Of a DNA stretch of 64,000 nt, positions 42,473 to 50,763 are shown piece by piece (position 1 is the first letter of the stretch; each line of letters begins with the position of its first letter). A program made the position numbers and the translations under genes. The DNA is from Streptomyces canus (GTDB lineage Bacteria; Actinomycetota; Actinomycetes; Streptomycetales; Streptomycetaceae), in assembly GCF_030815415.1 (NCBI RefSeq), contig NZ_JAUSWW010000001.1, positions 5,270,001-5,334,000 of the forward strand, given 5' to 3'. Under the pieces are notes generated by a model that was given only the letters and a program-made list of their open reading frames with translations, was not told where the DNA came from and did no database searches.

Positions 42473-43294
42473 CTAGGCCTGCGGCAGTGAATCCCCCTGC
42501 ACCGCCTGGACATCCAGCTCCACTTTCAGCGTCGTACCGATGGCCGCGATCCCCGCCTGCACCACCTGGTTGTAGTTCATGGCGAAGTCCTCGCGCCGCA
42601 GCTGAACCGTGGCCCGGAAGGCCGCCCGGGTACCGCCCCACGGATCGGCACCCGTCCCCAGGTAGGCGAGGTCGAGGTCGACGGGCCGTACGACCCCGTG
42701 CAGCGACAGCTCACCGTGCACGGTCCAGCGGTCCGCCCCCGCCACGGAAAGCCCCGAGGACCGGTAGGTGATCTCGGGAAACCGCTCGACGTCCAGGAAG
42801 TCCGCCGACTTCAGGTGCCCGTCCCGCATCGCGTTCCCCGTGTCGATGGAGTCGGCCCGGATCACCGCCTCCACCCGGGACTTGGCGACGTCGTCCGGCG
42901 CGACCTCGATCGACGCGGCGAACTCGGTGAACCGCCCGCGCACGCTGGAGATCCCCAGATGCTGGGCCACCGCGCCCACCGTGGAGTGCGCCGGGTCCAC
43001 GGTCCACGGCCCCGGCGGCGGCAGCTCGGTCCCGCCCTGGCGGGCCAGTGTCACCGTGCCGACCTCGGCGCGACCGCTCGCGGTGACGATCGCACTGGCG
43101 GCGGCGGGCGCGTATCCGACGGCGGTGACGATGATGGTGTACGCCCCGGGCGGCAGCGGGTTGACATCCCGTACCGTGCCCTCGATGTCGGCCTCGGCCC
43201 GCAGCACCTGCGAGCCGGTCATGTCGGTCAGCGTGACGACCGCGTGCGACACGGCCCATCCGTCCCGCGTACGGATCCTCGCGGTCAGTCCCAT
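42473..43294 (-). CDS. YceI-family protein with N-terminal CarboxypepD_reg-like domain
   Basis: A 273-residue fusion. Residues about 1-85 form a carboxypeptidase-regulatory-like (Cna-B-type) beta sandwich (VSHAVVTLTDMTGSQVLRAEADIEGTVRDVNPLPPGAYTIIVTAVGYAPA). About 95-270 form a YceI lipocalin-like barrel (WTVDPAHSTVGAVAQHLGISSVRGRFTEF ... FPEITYRSSGLSV). YceI proteins bind isoprenoid-type lipids such as polyprenyl chains. No signal peptide is seen, which is unusual for YceI but common in actinobacteria. GGAG lies 9 bases before ATG 43294. The upstream pump carries the same domain type, linking the two. Confidence 0.85.
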   Translation of the reverse strand: MGLTARIRTRDGWAVSHAVVTLTDMTGSQVLRAEADIEGTVRDVNPLPPGAYTIIVTAVGYAPAAASAIVTASGRAEVGTVTLARQGGTELPPPGPWTVDPAHSTVGAVAQHLGISSVRGRFTEFAASIEVAPDDVAKSRVEAVIRADSIDTGNAMRDGHLKSADFLDVERFPEITYRSSGLSVAGADRWTVHGELSLHGVVRPVDLDLAYLGTGADPWGGTRAAFRATVQLRREDFAMNYNQVVQAGIAAIGTTLKVELDVQAVQGDSLPQA

Positions 43295-43465
43295 CTCACG
43301 TACTCCTTCGAGAATGCGTCCGGCCCGCGGCGGGGCGCGCACCTCCGCTCGGAGCGCGCGCCCACCCGCCACGGGCCGGGGTTTTCGGTGCCGGGTCGTC
43401 CCGGCCTCGGGGGCGCGGGGCCCGGACGCGTGGTCACCGCGTACCGGACCCCGCTCACCTGGGCC

Positions 43466-45967
43466 CTACTCGCCGGGGTGGGCGAGTTCGATGTCATGGC
43501 CGTCGGTTCCACGACCGCCCACCGTCAGGGCCGTCGCCACCGGCGGGTAGCCCGTGGCGATGACCGTGTAGTCGCCGCCGTCCAGGTCGGTGAAGGCGTA
43601 CGCCCCGTCCGACCCGGTCGTCGCGGTTCCCACGACATTGCCGGCCGCGTCGACGAGCGTGACCCGCGCGTCGGCCAGCGGTCCGTGCGGAGCCCGTACG
43701 ACGCCCTGGAGCTGGGCCCCGGACTCCAGCTCGACCTCGATCCGGGTGACGCCCGTGCCGCCGACCTCGACGGGCAGCGCGCGCGGCCGGTACCCGGCGG
43801 CGTTCACCGCGATGGTCACCGCACCCGGCACCAGCTCGGCGAAGCCGAACTCGCCCTGCTCACCGGTGGTCCCGGTGGCCAGCAGGTCACCGCGGACGTC
43901 GGTCACGATGACCATGGCGTCCTTCACGGGCAGCGCGCTGTCCGAGGCCCGCACCACACCGCTCAGCCCGCTCGTGCCGCTGAGCAGGATGTCGTACGCC
44001 ACCGGCTCACCGTCGACGACGACCGTGGACGCCTGCGGCTGGAACCCGTCGGCGGAGGCGATCAGGACGTACGACCCCACGCCCGGCGCGTCCACGCCGT
44101 ACGAGCCGTCCGGCTGCGTCACCGACCGGCCCAGCTGCCGTCCCGCGAGGGAGATCAGCGTGACCGCGGCCTGCGGGACGGGTGCGCTCTCGGCGCCGCG
44201 GACGTGGCCGCGGACCGGGATGCCGCCGCCCAAGGAGGCCGGGGGAGCTTCCAGGGTGGCGACCGCGGCGAGCTTCTGCGTGCCGTCGGCGGCGGGCTGC
44301 GTCTCGGAGGTGGCGGCCCAGCTGGGGACGCGCTCCTCGGCGGCGGCCGGAGCCTCGGCCACCGTCTCCTCGGAAGGAGTGGCCTCCTGTGCCAGCGCGC
44401 CCTTCGTCCGCAACGGGACCTCCTTGATGAACAGCGTGATCAGGAAGGCGACCGCCGCCAGGGCCGCCGCGATCAGGAAAACGTCCGCGATGCCGTGGCC
44501 GTACGCGCTCTCCATGACGGTGCGCAGCGGCGCGGGCAGCTTGTCCATGTCCGGGATCTCGCCCGTGGAGCTCGAACCGGAGGCGAGGGAGGCGTACTTG
44601 GGGCCGAGGTCGGTGATGCCGTCCTTGGCGTAGTCGGTGATCCGGTGGGCCATGACGGCGCCGAGCGCGGAGACGCCCATCGCACCGCCGAGGGACCGGA
44701 AGAAGGTGACCGTGGAGCTGGCGGCGCCGAGGTCGGAGGGCTCGACCTGGTTCTGGGTGCACAGGACCAGGTTCTGCATCATCATGCCGATGCCGAGACC
44801 CAGCAGGGCCATGAAGACCGCGGCCTTCCAGTACTCCGTGTCGTACCGGATGGTGCCCAGCAGGCCGAGACCGGCGGTGACGAGCACGCCACCGCTGACC
44901 AGCCACGCCTTCCACTTGCCGGTGCGGGTGATGAGCTGCCCGGAGACGGTCGAGGAGACGAACAGACCGGCGATCATCGGGATCGTCATGACGCCCGACA
45001 TCGTGGGGGACTTGTCACGGGCCAGCTGGAAGTACTGGCTGAAGAAGACGGTGCCGGAGAACATCGCGACGCCCACGAACATCGAGGCGATCGACGACAG
45101 GGTGATGGTGCGGTTGCGGAACAGCCGCAGCGGGATGATCGGCTCGCTGGCCCTCGACTCGACGAGCACGAAGATCAGGCCGAGCGCGATCGAGCCGCCG
45201 ACCATCGCGTACGTCTGCCAGGAGATCCAGTCGTACTTGTCACCGGCGAAGGTGACCCAGACCAGCAGCAGCGAGACGGCCGCCGAGATGAAGAACGCGC
45301 CGGACCAGTCGACCTTGACGTCCCGCTTCACGACGGGCAGATGCAGGGTCTTCTGAAGCACGATCAGCGCGATGACCGCGAACGGCACGCCGACGTAGAA
45401 GCACCAGCGCCAGCCGAGCCACGAGGTGTCGGTGATGACACCGCCGAGCAGCGGACCGCCGACGGTGGCGACGGCGAACGTCGCGCCCAGGTAGCCGGAG
45501 TAACGCCCGCGCTCACGCGGGGAGATCATCGCGGCCATCACGATCTGCGCCAGGGCGGACAGACCGCCGACGCCGATGCCCTGGACGACACGGAAGGCGA
45601 TCAGCGTGCCGGCGTTCTGGGAGAGTCCGGCGGCGGCCGAGCCCAGCACGTAGATGATGAGCGCTATCTGGACGAGCGCCTTCTTGCTGTAGAGGTCCGA
45701 CAGCTTGCCCCACAGGGGTGTGGCCGCGGTCATGGACAGCAGGGCCGCGGTGACGACCCAGGTGTAGGCGGACTGGCCGCCGCCGAGATCGCCGATGATC
45801 TCCGGGAGGGCGTTCGAGACGATCGTGGACGACAGGATCGCCACGAACATCCCGAGCAGCAGCCCGGAGAGGGCCTCCATGATCTGCCGGTGTGTCATGG
45901 GGGCGTGCTCAGCGCCTCCCCCGTGCTTGGCGTGAGCCCGCACACCGGCTGGTGTGGTCGTTGCCAT
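43466..45967 (-). CDS. DHA2-family MFS pump fused to three CarboxypepD_reg-like domains
   Basis: An 833-residue protein. About 25-535 is a 14-helix EmrB/QacA-type pump (FVAILSSTIVSNALPEII; motif A GKLSDLYSKKALV; GGPLLGGVITD). After a Pro/Ala/Glu-rich linker (about 540-605) come three repeats of an extracellular-type beta sandwich: VRGHVRGAESAPVPQAAVTLI ..., LSGVVRASDSALPVKDAMVIV ..., LQGVVRAPHGPLADARVTLV ..., each ending in a G-x-Y-x-F/V-x-x-L pattern. With 14 helices both termini should be cytoplasmic, so the domains' side of the membrane is a puzzle. The MarR gene upstream and YceI gene downstream probably form a module with it. Confidence 0.88.
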   Translation of the reverse strand: MATTTPAGVRAHAKHGGGAEHAPMTHRQIMEALSGLLLGMFVAILSSTIVSNALPEIIGDLGGGQSAYTWVVTAALLSMTAATPLWGKLSDLYSKKALVQIALIIYVLGSAAAGLSQNAGTLIAFRVVQGIGVGGLSALAQIVMAAMISPRERGRYSGYLGATFAVATVGGPLLGGVITDTSWLGWRWCFYVGVPFAVIALIVLQKTLHLPVVKRDVKVDWSGAFFISAAVSLLLVWVTFAGDKYDWISWQTYAMVGGSIALGLIFVLVESRASEPIIPLRLFRNRTITLSSIASMFVGVAMFSGTVFFSQYFQLARDKSPTMSGVMTIPMIAGLFVSSTVSGQLITRTGKWKAWLVSGGVLVTAGLGLLGTIRYDTEYWKAAVFMALLGLGIGMMMQNLVLCTQNQVEPSDLGAASSTVTFFRSLGGAMGVSALGAVMAHRITDYAKDGITDLGPKYASLASGSSSTGEIPDMDKLPAPLRTVMESAYGHGIADVFLIAAALAAVAFLITLFIKEVPLRTKGALAQEATPSEETVAEAPAAAEERVPSWAATSETQPAADGTQKLAAVATLEAPPASLGGGIPVRGHVRGAESAPVPQAAVTLISLAGRQLGRSVTQPDGSYGVDAPGVGSYVLIASADGFQPQASTVVVDGEPVAYDILLSGTSGLSGVVRASDSALPVKDAMVIVTDVRGDLLATGTTGEQGEFGFAELVPGAVTIAVNAAGYRPRALPVEVGGTGVTRIEVELESGAQLQGVVRAPHGPLADARVTLVDAAGNVVGTATTGSDGAYAFTDLDGGDYTVIATGYPPVATALTVGGRGTDGHDIELAHPGE

Positions 45968-45980
45968 GGGCTTCCTTTGC

Positions 45981-46463
45981 TTATGTGTTTGCGGGTGTAC
46001 GGGTGATCTCTTCGAATACGCGAGGGGCGGCGGTACGGCAGTCGTCGAAGCTGGCCCTGAGCCGGGCCATGAGGCCGGTCAGCTGGGCCACCTCTTCGTC
46101 GCTCCAGTCACCGAGCCGCTCGGCGAGCAGCTCGCAGGTCCGCCGCGACAGCTTTTCGAGCTGGGCCAGACCCGCGGGGGTGAGGTGCAGGATGCGGGAG
46201 CGCTTGTCCGCCGGGTCGGGGGACCGGTCGATCCAGCCCCGCTCCGCGAGATGCGCGGCATGCCGACTGGTCACCGACATGTCCACGGCGAGCAGCTCCG
46301 AGAGCTTGCTCATGCGCATGTCCCCATGACGGGCGAGCAGCGTCAGCACGGCGGCGGAACCGGCGGGGCAGTCGGACGGCAGGATCCGCCCCATCTCCCG
46401 CTTCACGGCTCCGAAGGCACTGAACTGACGCATCAGCTCCTCGTACTGCGCCTGCCCGGCCAT
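45981..46463 (-). CDS. MarR-family regulator of the pump operon
   Basis: A 160-residue winged-helix protein: LPSDCPAGSAAVLTLLARHGDMRMSKLSELLAVDMSVTSRHAAHLAERGWIDRSPDPADKRSRILHLTPAG. The D-x-R-S wing and flanking dimer helices are clear. GGGAGATG precedes ATG 46463. It lies 13 bases upstream of the MFS fusion gene and is presumably its ligand-responsive repressor and own autoregulator; two matching palindromic elements lie in its promoter region. Confidence 0.88.
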   Translation of the reverse strand: MAGQAQYEELMRQFSAFGAVKREMGRILPSDCPAGSAAVLTLLARHGDMRMSKLSELLAVDMSVTSRHAAHLAERGWIDRSPDPADKRSRILHLTPAGLAQLEKLSRRTCELLAERLGDWSDEEVAQLTGLMARLRASFDDCRTAAPRVFEEITRTPANT

Positions 46464-46479
46464 CACATCTCCCGTATTC

Positions 46480-46522
46480 GTTGCTTGGGGCAACCATAGG
46501 AGCGGTTGGTTGCTACAGGCAA
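46480..46522. promoter_or_regulatory. Paired MarR operator candidates
   Basis: GTTGCTTGGGGCAACC (46480-46495) and, inverted, TTGCCTGTAGCAACC (complement of 46508-46522) share TTGCyTGkrGCAACC. They lie 17-59 bases before the marR start in an AT-rich patch. Typical size and symmetry for MarR autoregulation. Confidence 0.6.
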
Positions 46523-46620
46523 ATAAAAAGGCGTTGGTCCGGCATAAAAACTTGGCAAAGACAAGTATTGCGAAAGTAAATCGGCAGGTGGCGGCCAAGG
46601 AAGGCCACCTGAACCCACTC

Positions 46621-46665
46621 AGGGGCGCGGGGAACTGCGCGACCAGCCACGAAGGCGCCGCACCC
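46621..46665 (+). repeat. Dispersed intergenic repeat, copy C
   Basis: AGGGGCGCGGGGAACTGCGC followed by GACCAGCCACGAAGGCGCCG. Near-identical to copy B. Confidence 0.7.
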
Positions 46666-46738
46666 GGCAACAACCCCACACCCCACGGCGCGGCCCCGCA
46701 CTTGGGCAGCCCCCGCGGATTCGCTAGTGTCTCGGGGC

Positions 46739-46933
46739 ATGGCTAACACCCAGGGCCCCCAGGGCAACCACGACCCCGCCGGCAACACCCAGATGTTCCG
46801 CGCCTTCGTCGACGAGGCCCCGCAGGGCCCGCAGCAGGCCGCGGCCGCCGCCGGCCCCCGCATCGGCCTGATCATCGGCGTCGTCGTCGCCGTGGCGATC
46901 GTCGCGGCGGTGGCCTGGCTGGCGCTCAGCTGA
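46739..46933 (+). CDS. Small single-pass membrane protein, 64 aa
   Basis: Begins MANTQGPQGNHDPAGNTQMF, then RAFVDEAPQGPQQAAAAAGP and ends in one membrane helix (IGLIIGVVVAVAIVAAVAWLAL) with almost no tail. It looks like a conserved Streptomyces tail-anchored peptide. Function unknown. CGGGGC is the only candidate ribosome site, so initiation may be weak. Convergent with the lipoprotein gene, nine bases away. Confidence 0.65.
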   Translation: MANTQGPQGNHDPAGNTQMFRAFVDEAPQGPQQAAAAAGPRIGLIIGVVVAVAIVAAVAWLALS

Positions 46934-46942
46934 CCGGCGGGG

Positions 46943-47680
46943 CTACTCCCACCGGACGGACACGTCCCGCGTCTCGATGTGCATCCCGAGCGGCACCCGC
47001 CACGCGTCGACGCACACCGTCCAGGTCTTCTCCTTGCGCGCCCCGGCCCCGATCGGCGCCGGAAGCGCCACGGCCGACTCGACGGTCCCCCAGTCGACCC
47101 CGAGCGCGCCGATGATGTGCGTCCCGAAAGTCACGGTGCCCGAACGCACCGCGCTGCCGCCGGAGTTGCGCAGGACCAGGGTCACCTTCTCGCACCAGCG
47201 CTGATCGGTGGTCTCCCGCTCCGGATCGCTCACGGTCAGGGCGGCGGGGGTGGCCGCCGATGCCGTAGGGCTCGGCTCGGCCGGTGAACTCGTGGGCGTA
47301 CGGCCGGGCGTGGCCCCCTCGGCCGAGGGGGCGGGGCTGCTCGAAGCGCCCGAAGCCTCCGGGACGCCCTGCGCCTCCGGACTTCCCGGCGTGCCCGATA
47401 CCGAGGACCGGCTCGGAGCACCTGTCTCCGAACTCCCCTCCGTCCCCGGTGAGTCGGACCCGTCGGGCCCGTCGGCCCCGTCCAACGGCACGACCCGCAC
47501 CCCGCCCGTCGGTTCGGCGGCCACCGTGGGCCTCGTACCGCCGGCGGCCCCGACGGCGACGTACCCGTCCCCGTCACCGCTCCCGCAGCCGGCCAGGACC
47601 GTGCCCAGACAGGCGACGGCCGCCGACGCGCCGATCGCGGCGCCCCGACGGCCATGTGTCCATGTCGTCGCCCGGGGCAT
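46943..47680 (-). CDS. Secreted lipoprotein, unknown function
   Basis: A 245-residue precursor with an n-region containing Arg, hydrophobic core and lipobox LAGC (about residue 29-32), so the mature protein should be diacylglyceryl-anchored. A long Ser/Pro/Ala/Thr/Gly-rich linker (about 45-145) is followed by a beta-rich domain (TTDQRWCEKVTLVLRNSGGSAVRSGTVTFGTHIIGALGVDWGTVESAVALPAPIGAGARKEKTWTVCVDAWRV) with two Cys that could form a disulfide. The domain resembles substrate- or carbohydrate-binding sandwiches, not a named family. Confidence 0.78.
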   Translation of the reverse strand: MPRATTWTHGRRGAAIGASAAVACLGTVLAGCGSGDGDGYVAVGAAGGTRPTVAAEPTGGVRVVPLDGADGPDGSDSPGTEGSSETGAPSRSSVSGTPGSPEAQGVPEASGASSSPAPSAEGATPGRTPTSSPAEPSPTASAATPAALTVSDPERETTDQRWCEKVTLVLRNSGGSAVRSGTVTFGTHIIGALGVDWGTVESAVALPAPIGAGARKEKTWTVCVDAWRVPLGMHIETRDVSVRWE

Positions 47681-47748
47681 CGCGCCAGTGTGGCTGACAC
47701 TCCGTCAGTAAGGAAGTCCCGTGCGCGACTTCCGTCAGTCCCGCACCG

Positions 47749-48636
47749 TCAGTCCGAGATCAGGCCCTCGCGCAGCTGCGCCAGCGTCCGGGTCAGCAGC
47801 CGGGAGACGTGCATCTGGGAGATGCCGACCTCCTCGCCGATCTGCGACTGGGTCATGTTGGCGAAGAAGCGCAGCATGATGATCTGACGCTCGCGGGGCG
47901 GGAGTTTGGCGAGCAGCGGCTTGAGGGACTCGCGGTACTCGACGCCCTCGAGGGCCGTGTCCTCGTAGCCGAGCCGGTCGGCCAGGGAGCCCTCGCCGCC
48001 GTCGTCCTCCGGGGCCGGGGAGTCCAGCGAGGAGGCCGTGTACGCGTTGCCGACCGCGAGGCCGTCGACGACGTCCTCCTCCGACACGCCCAGCACCACG
48101 GCGAGTTCGGCGACGGTCGGGGAGCGGTCCAGCTTCTGCGAGAGCTCGTCGCTGGCCTTGGTGAGGGCCAGGCGCAGCTCCTGCAGCCGGCGCGGGACGC
48201 GCACCGACCAGGACGTGTCCCGGAAGAACCGTTTGATCTCGCCCACGACCGTCGGCATCGCGAAGGTCGGGAACTCCACGCCGCGTTCGCAGTCGAAGCG
48301 GTCGATCGCCTTGATCAGGCCGATGGTGCCGACCTGGACGATGTCCTCCATCGGCTCGTTGCGCGAGCGGAAGCGGGCCGCCGCGTAGCGCACCAGTGGG
48401 AGGTTCAGCTCGATGAGGGTGTCCCGGACGTACACACGCTCGGGGCTGTTCTCGTCGAGGGCGGCGAGCCGCAGGAAGAGGGAGCGGGACAGGGTGCGGG
48501 TGTCGAGGGCACCCGAGGTCACCGGCAGGGCCGGAGCCTCTACGGCGGCCTCGACAGCCGGGTTGTCGTCGAGCGCGGGCGCAGCCTCGCTCTTGATGAG
48601 CGTGAGCACCTTCGAGCTGCCCTGGTCTGCGGACAT
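47749..48636 (-). CDS. sigN: SigB/SigF-family alternative sigma factor (SigN-like)
   Basis: A 295-residue group III sigma factor. Region 2 (about 80-150: LPLVRYAAARFRSRNEPMEDIVQVGTIGLIKAIDRFD), region 3 (about 165-230) and region 4 (about 245-290: LPPRERQIIMLRFFANMTQSQIGEEVGISQMHVSRLL) are complete. The adjacent paralogue at 48939-49787 makes a tandem pair on one strand, the arrangement of sigN-sigF in Streptomyces coelicolor; the gene name is inferred from that. AAAGGGGG precedes ATG 48636. These sigma factors act in stress and sporulation and are held by RsbW-type anti-sigmas, none of which is adjacent. Confidence 0.82.
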   Translation of the reverse strand: MSADQGSSKVLTLIKSEAAPALDDNPAVEAAVEAPALPVTSGALDTRTLSRSLFLRLAALDENSPERVYVRDTLIELNLPLVRYAAARFRSRNEPMEDIVQVGTIGLIKAIDRFDCERGVEFPTFAMPTVVGEIKRFFRDTSWSVRVPRRLQELRLALTKASDELSQKLDRSPTVAELAVVLGVSEEDVVDGLAVGNAYTASSLDSPAPEDDGGEGSLADRLGYEDTALEGVEYRESLKPLLAKLPPRERQIIMLRFFANMTQSQIGEEVGISQMHVSRLLTRTLAQLREGLISD

Positions 48637-48938
48637 GCCACCCCCTTTGGGTCGCGGGACGGTCGCGGCGAACGCTCCATCGAGGAACATCAGCCTTCAC
48701 CTGAATACCGGAGCCGAAGCCCTGGCAAACGCTCTGCCGGAAGAATGTCACATGTCGGCAACACGCTGTAGTGACATGTCGACACGTGAGACGTGAATCC
48801 GCCCTGGATAAAGGGGGTCTGACGGTCTTTCGGCGCAGAAGTGTCGGGAACGGGCCTGGTGAGCGATTCGCTCGTGCCGGTTACGCCTCGATCCTGCTTG
48901 CGAACTGGGGTGTTCCGGAACGCGCCCCCGTGCGCCTC
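48637..48938. promoter_or_regulatory. Promoter region of the sigN-like gene with ACATGTCG repeats
   Basis: About 300 bases with no gene. GTCACATGTCG (48748-48758) and GTGACATGTCG (48772-48782) lie 24 bases apart, followed by GACACGTGAGACGTG. They sit 112-146 bases before the sigN-like start. Possible regulator sites; the region also carries the 3' end of the sigF transcript unless the two are cotranscribed. Confidence 0.5.
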
Positions 48939-49787
48939 TTATGCATCGATCCGATTGGCAGATCGCAGCCGCTGGAAGCTACGCGCGAGTAGCCGCGAGA
49001 CATGCATCTGGGAGACGCCGAGTTCCGCGCTGATTTGCGACTGGGTGAGATTGCTGTAGTAGCGCAGCAGAAGGATTCGCTGTTCCCGTTCCGGCAGTTG
49101 GACCAGCAGATGCCGGACGAGGTCGCGGTGCTCCACGCCGTCCAGCGCCGGGTCCTCGTAGCCGAGCCGGTCCAGCAGTCCGGGGAGGCCGTCGCCCTCC
49201 TGGGCGGCCTCCAGGGAGGTCGCGTGGTACGAGCGCCCGGCCTCGATGCAGGACAGCACCTCGTCCTCGCCGATGCGCAGCCGCTCGGCGATCTCGGCGG
49301 TGGTCGGGGTGCGCCCGAAGGCGGTCGTCAGGTCCTCGGTGGCGCCGTTGACCTGCACCCAGAGCTCGTGGAGTCGGCGGGGCACGTGGACGGTGCGCAC
49401 GTTGTCACGGAAGTACCGCTTGATCTCGCCGATGACGGTCGGCATCGCGAACGTCGGGAACTGCACGCCCCGGTCCGGGTCGAAGCGGTCGATCGCGTTG
49501 ATGAGCCCGATCGTGCCGACCTGGATCACGTCCTCCATCGGCTCGTTGCGGGAGCGGAAGCGGGCGGCGGCATAGCGCACGAGCGGGAGGTTGGCCTCGA
49601 TGAGCGCTCCGCGTACCCGGTTGTGCTCCGGCGTACCCGGCTGGACCTCCTTGAGCTGGGCGAAGAGCACCTGGGTGAGCGCCCGGGTGTCGGCGCCGCG
49701 GCTGCGCTGGGGGGCGGCGGGCGCCGGGGTCTGGGCGGGCGCCTCTTCCTGGGGCGGCGCGGTACTGGCCGACACGGTCAACGCCAC
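48939..49787 (-). CDS. sigF: SigF-like sporulation/stress sigma factor
   Basis: A 282-residue group III sigma factor. After a Pro/Ala-rich N-terminus (about 1-28) come region 2 (ANLPLVRYAAARFRSRNEPMEDVIQVGTIGLINAIDRFDPDRG), region 3 and region 4 (LPEREQRILLLRYYSNLTQSQISAELGVSQMHVSRLLARSFQRLRSANRIDA). The close match to the S. coelicolor SigF ending (NRIDA), and its partner gene, support the name. SigF directs late gene expression in spores. The GTG start at 49787 has only a short AAGAG nearby, so initiation may be weak or controlled. Confidence 0.83.
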   Translation of the reverse strand: MALTVSASTAPPQEEAPAQTPAPAAPQRSRGADTRALTQVLFAQLKEVQPGTPEHNRVRGALIEANLPLVRYAAARFRSRNEPMEDVIQVGTIGLINAIDRFDPDRGVQFPTFAMPTVIGEIKRYFRDNVRTVHVPRRLHELWVQVNGATEDLTTAFGRTPTTAEIAERLRIGEDEVLSCIEAGRSYHATSLEAAQEGDGLPGLLDRLGYEDPALDGVEHRDLVRHLLVQLPEREQRILLLRYYSNLTQSQISAELGVSQMHVSRLLARSFQRLRSANRIDA

Positions 49788-49916
49788 CTCTTCATCGGTC
49801 TACATCGGTCAACTCATCCGTCAAAAGCGGTCATAGCATCACAAGACATGTGCACTGTGTGCAAGCACCGCATAACACCGTGTTGAGGGAAGAGTTGGGC
49901 CACGCGACGCACGAAA

Positions 49917-49941
49917 GCCCCCCGCCGTTCCGGCGAGGGGC
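49917..49941 (-). terminator. Terminator of the Dabb gene
   Basis: GCCCCCCGCCG / CGGCGAGGGGC stem with a C-A mismatch and TTC loop, 22 bases beyond the Dabb stop and upstream of sigF. Confidence 0.6.
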
Positions 49942-49962
49942 CATACGAGGTGAGGGAGAAGC

Positions 49963-50256
49963 TCAGTACGCGTAGTCCGCGATCACCCAGGTGGCGAACT
50001 CCTTCCAGAGCGCCACCCCCGCCTGGTGCTCCGGGTGCTCCACGTACCGGCGCAGCGCGTCGGCGTCCTCGAACCCCGAGTTGATGGCGAAGTCGTAGGC
50101 GATGGGCCGGTCGCTCAGGTTCCAGCCCAGCTCCCAGAAGCGGATGTCCTCGATCTTGCCGTCGAGGGCGCGGAAGGCCTCGACGCCCTTCACGACCCGC
50201 GGGTCGTCACGCTCGACGCCCTCGTTGAGCTTGAAGAGGACAAGGTGGCGGATCAT
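49963..50256 (-). CDS. Dabb (stress-responsive alpha/beta barrel) protein
   Basis: A 97-residue dimeric alpha-beta barrel protein: MIRHLVLFKLNEGVERDDPRVVKGVEAFRALDGKIEDIRFWELGWNLSDRPIAYDFAINSGFEDADALRRYVEHPEHQAGVALW. The opening HLVLFKL and the closing YVEHPEHQ motifs are diagnostic for Dabb. Function in bacteria is unclear; plant relatives are stress-induced. A bidirectional-looking hairpin separates it from sigF. It is followed upstream by a 58-residue membrane protein on the same strand. Confidence 0.88.
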   Translation of the reverse strand: MIRHLVLFKLNEGVERDDPRVVKGVEAFRALDGKIEDIRFWELGWNLSDRPIAYDFAINSGFEDADALRRYVEHPEHQAGVALWKEFATWVIADYAY

Positions 50257-50282
50257 GTGCGCTCCCAGCTTCCGATCAGCCG

Positions 50283-50459
50283 CTACTGCGCCCCGTCGGC
50301 GAGCCAGGTGAAGAAGTCACCGATGGCCTTGGCGGCGTCCGATATGCCCTCGAACCCTATCTGGACGTAGTCCGCCGCCTTGGCCGGGTCCGTGATGATC
50401 ACGTACAGAATGAAGACCACGAGTATGTAGACAGCGGCCCTCTTAGAATTCACCGCCAC
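50283..50459 (-). CDS. Small membrane peptide, 58 aa
   Basis: GTG-started frame encoding MAVNSKRAAVYILVVFILYV, one membrane helix, then IITDPAKAADYVQIGFEGIS and ending FFTWLADGAQ. GGGGGAGG lies 5 bases before GTG 50459. It is 27 bases upstream of the Dabb gene on the same strand and therefore probably cotranscribed. Conserved-looking but not assigned. Confidence 0.68.
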   Translation of the reverse strand: MAVNSKRAAVYILVVFILYVIITDPAKAADYVQIGFEGISDAAKAIGDFFTWLADGAQ

Positions 50460-50600
50460 CGCGGCCTCCCCCGTGACTGTCGTGCCTGTTGGGACTCCTG
50501 TGCCGGCCGCGAGTGTAACTTCCGCACATCACATTTAAGGACCAACGACCTGCGGTTCCGGGCTCTTTGTCGAGCCCCTGGCGTCCTGCTGCCACGCACG

Positions 50601-50628
50601 AAGGGCCCCGTCTCTCGACGGGGCCCTT
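50601..50628 (-). terminator. Terminator of tRNA-Ser(CGA)
   Basis: AAGGGCCCCGT / ACGGGGCCCTT, 11-bp perfect stem, just beyond the tRNA 3' end. Confidence 0.8.
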
Positions 50629-50634
50629 CAGAAG

Positions 50635-50719
50635 CGGTAGCGGAGGGATTTGAACCCTCGGTGACTTGCGCCACACTCGCTTTCGAGGCGAGCTCCTTCG
50701 GCCGCTCGGACACGCTACC
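50635..50719 (-). tRNA. tRNA-Ser (anticodon CGA)
   Basis: On the complement: acceptor GGTAGCG pairs with CGCTACC, discriminator G; loop CTCGAAA gives anticodon CGA (complement of 50683-50685); long variable arm; T-loop TTCAAAT. 85 nt. Confidence 0.95.
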
Positions 50720-50763
50720 GAGAGAGACCTTACAACACGGTGGGGCGTGCTCTGAAATCGGTA

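Noticed and set aside
42698..46006. An 1102-residue rightward frame opposite the YceI and pump genes
   Set aside because: No recognisable domain and typical antisense composition (Arg/Gly/Asp/His-rich); it spans three well-supported leftward genes.
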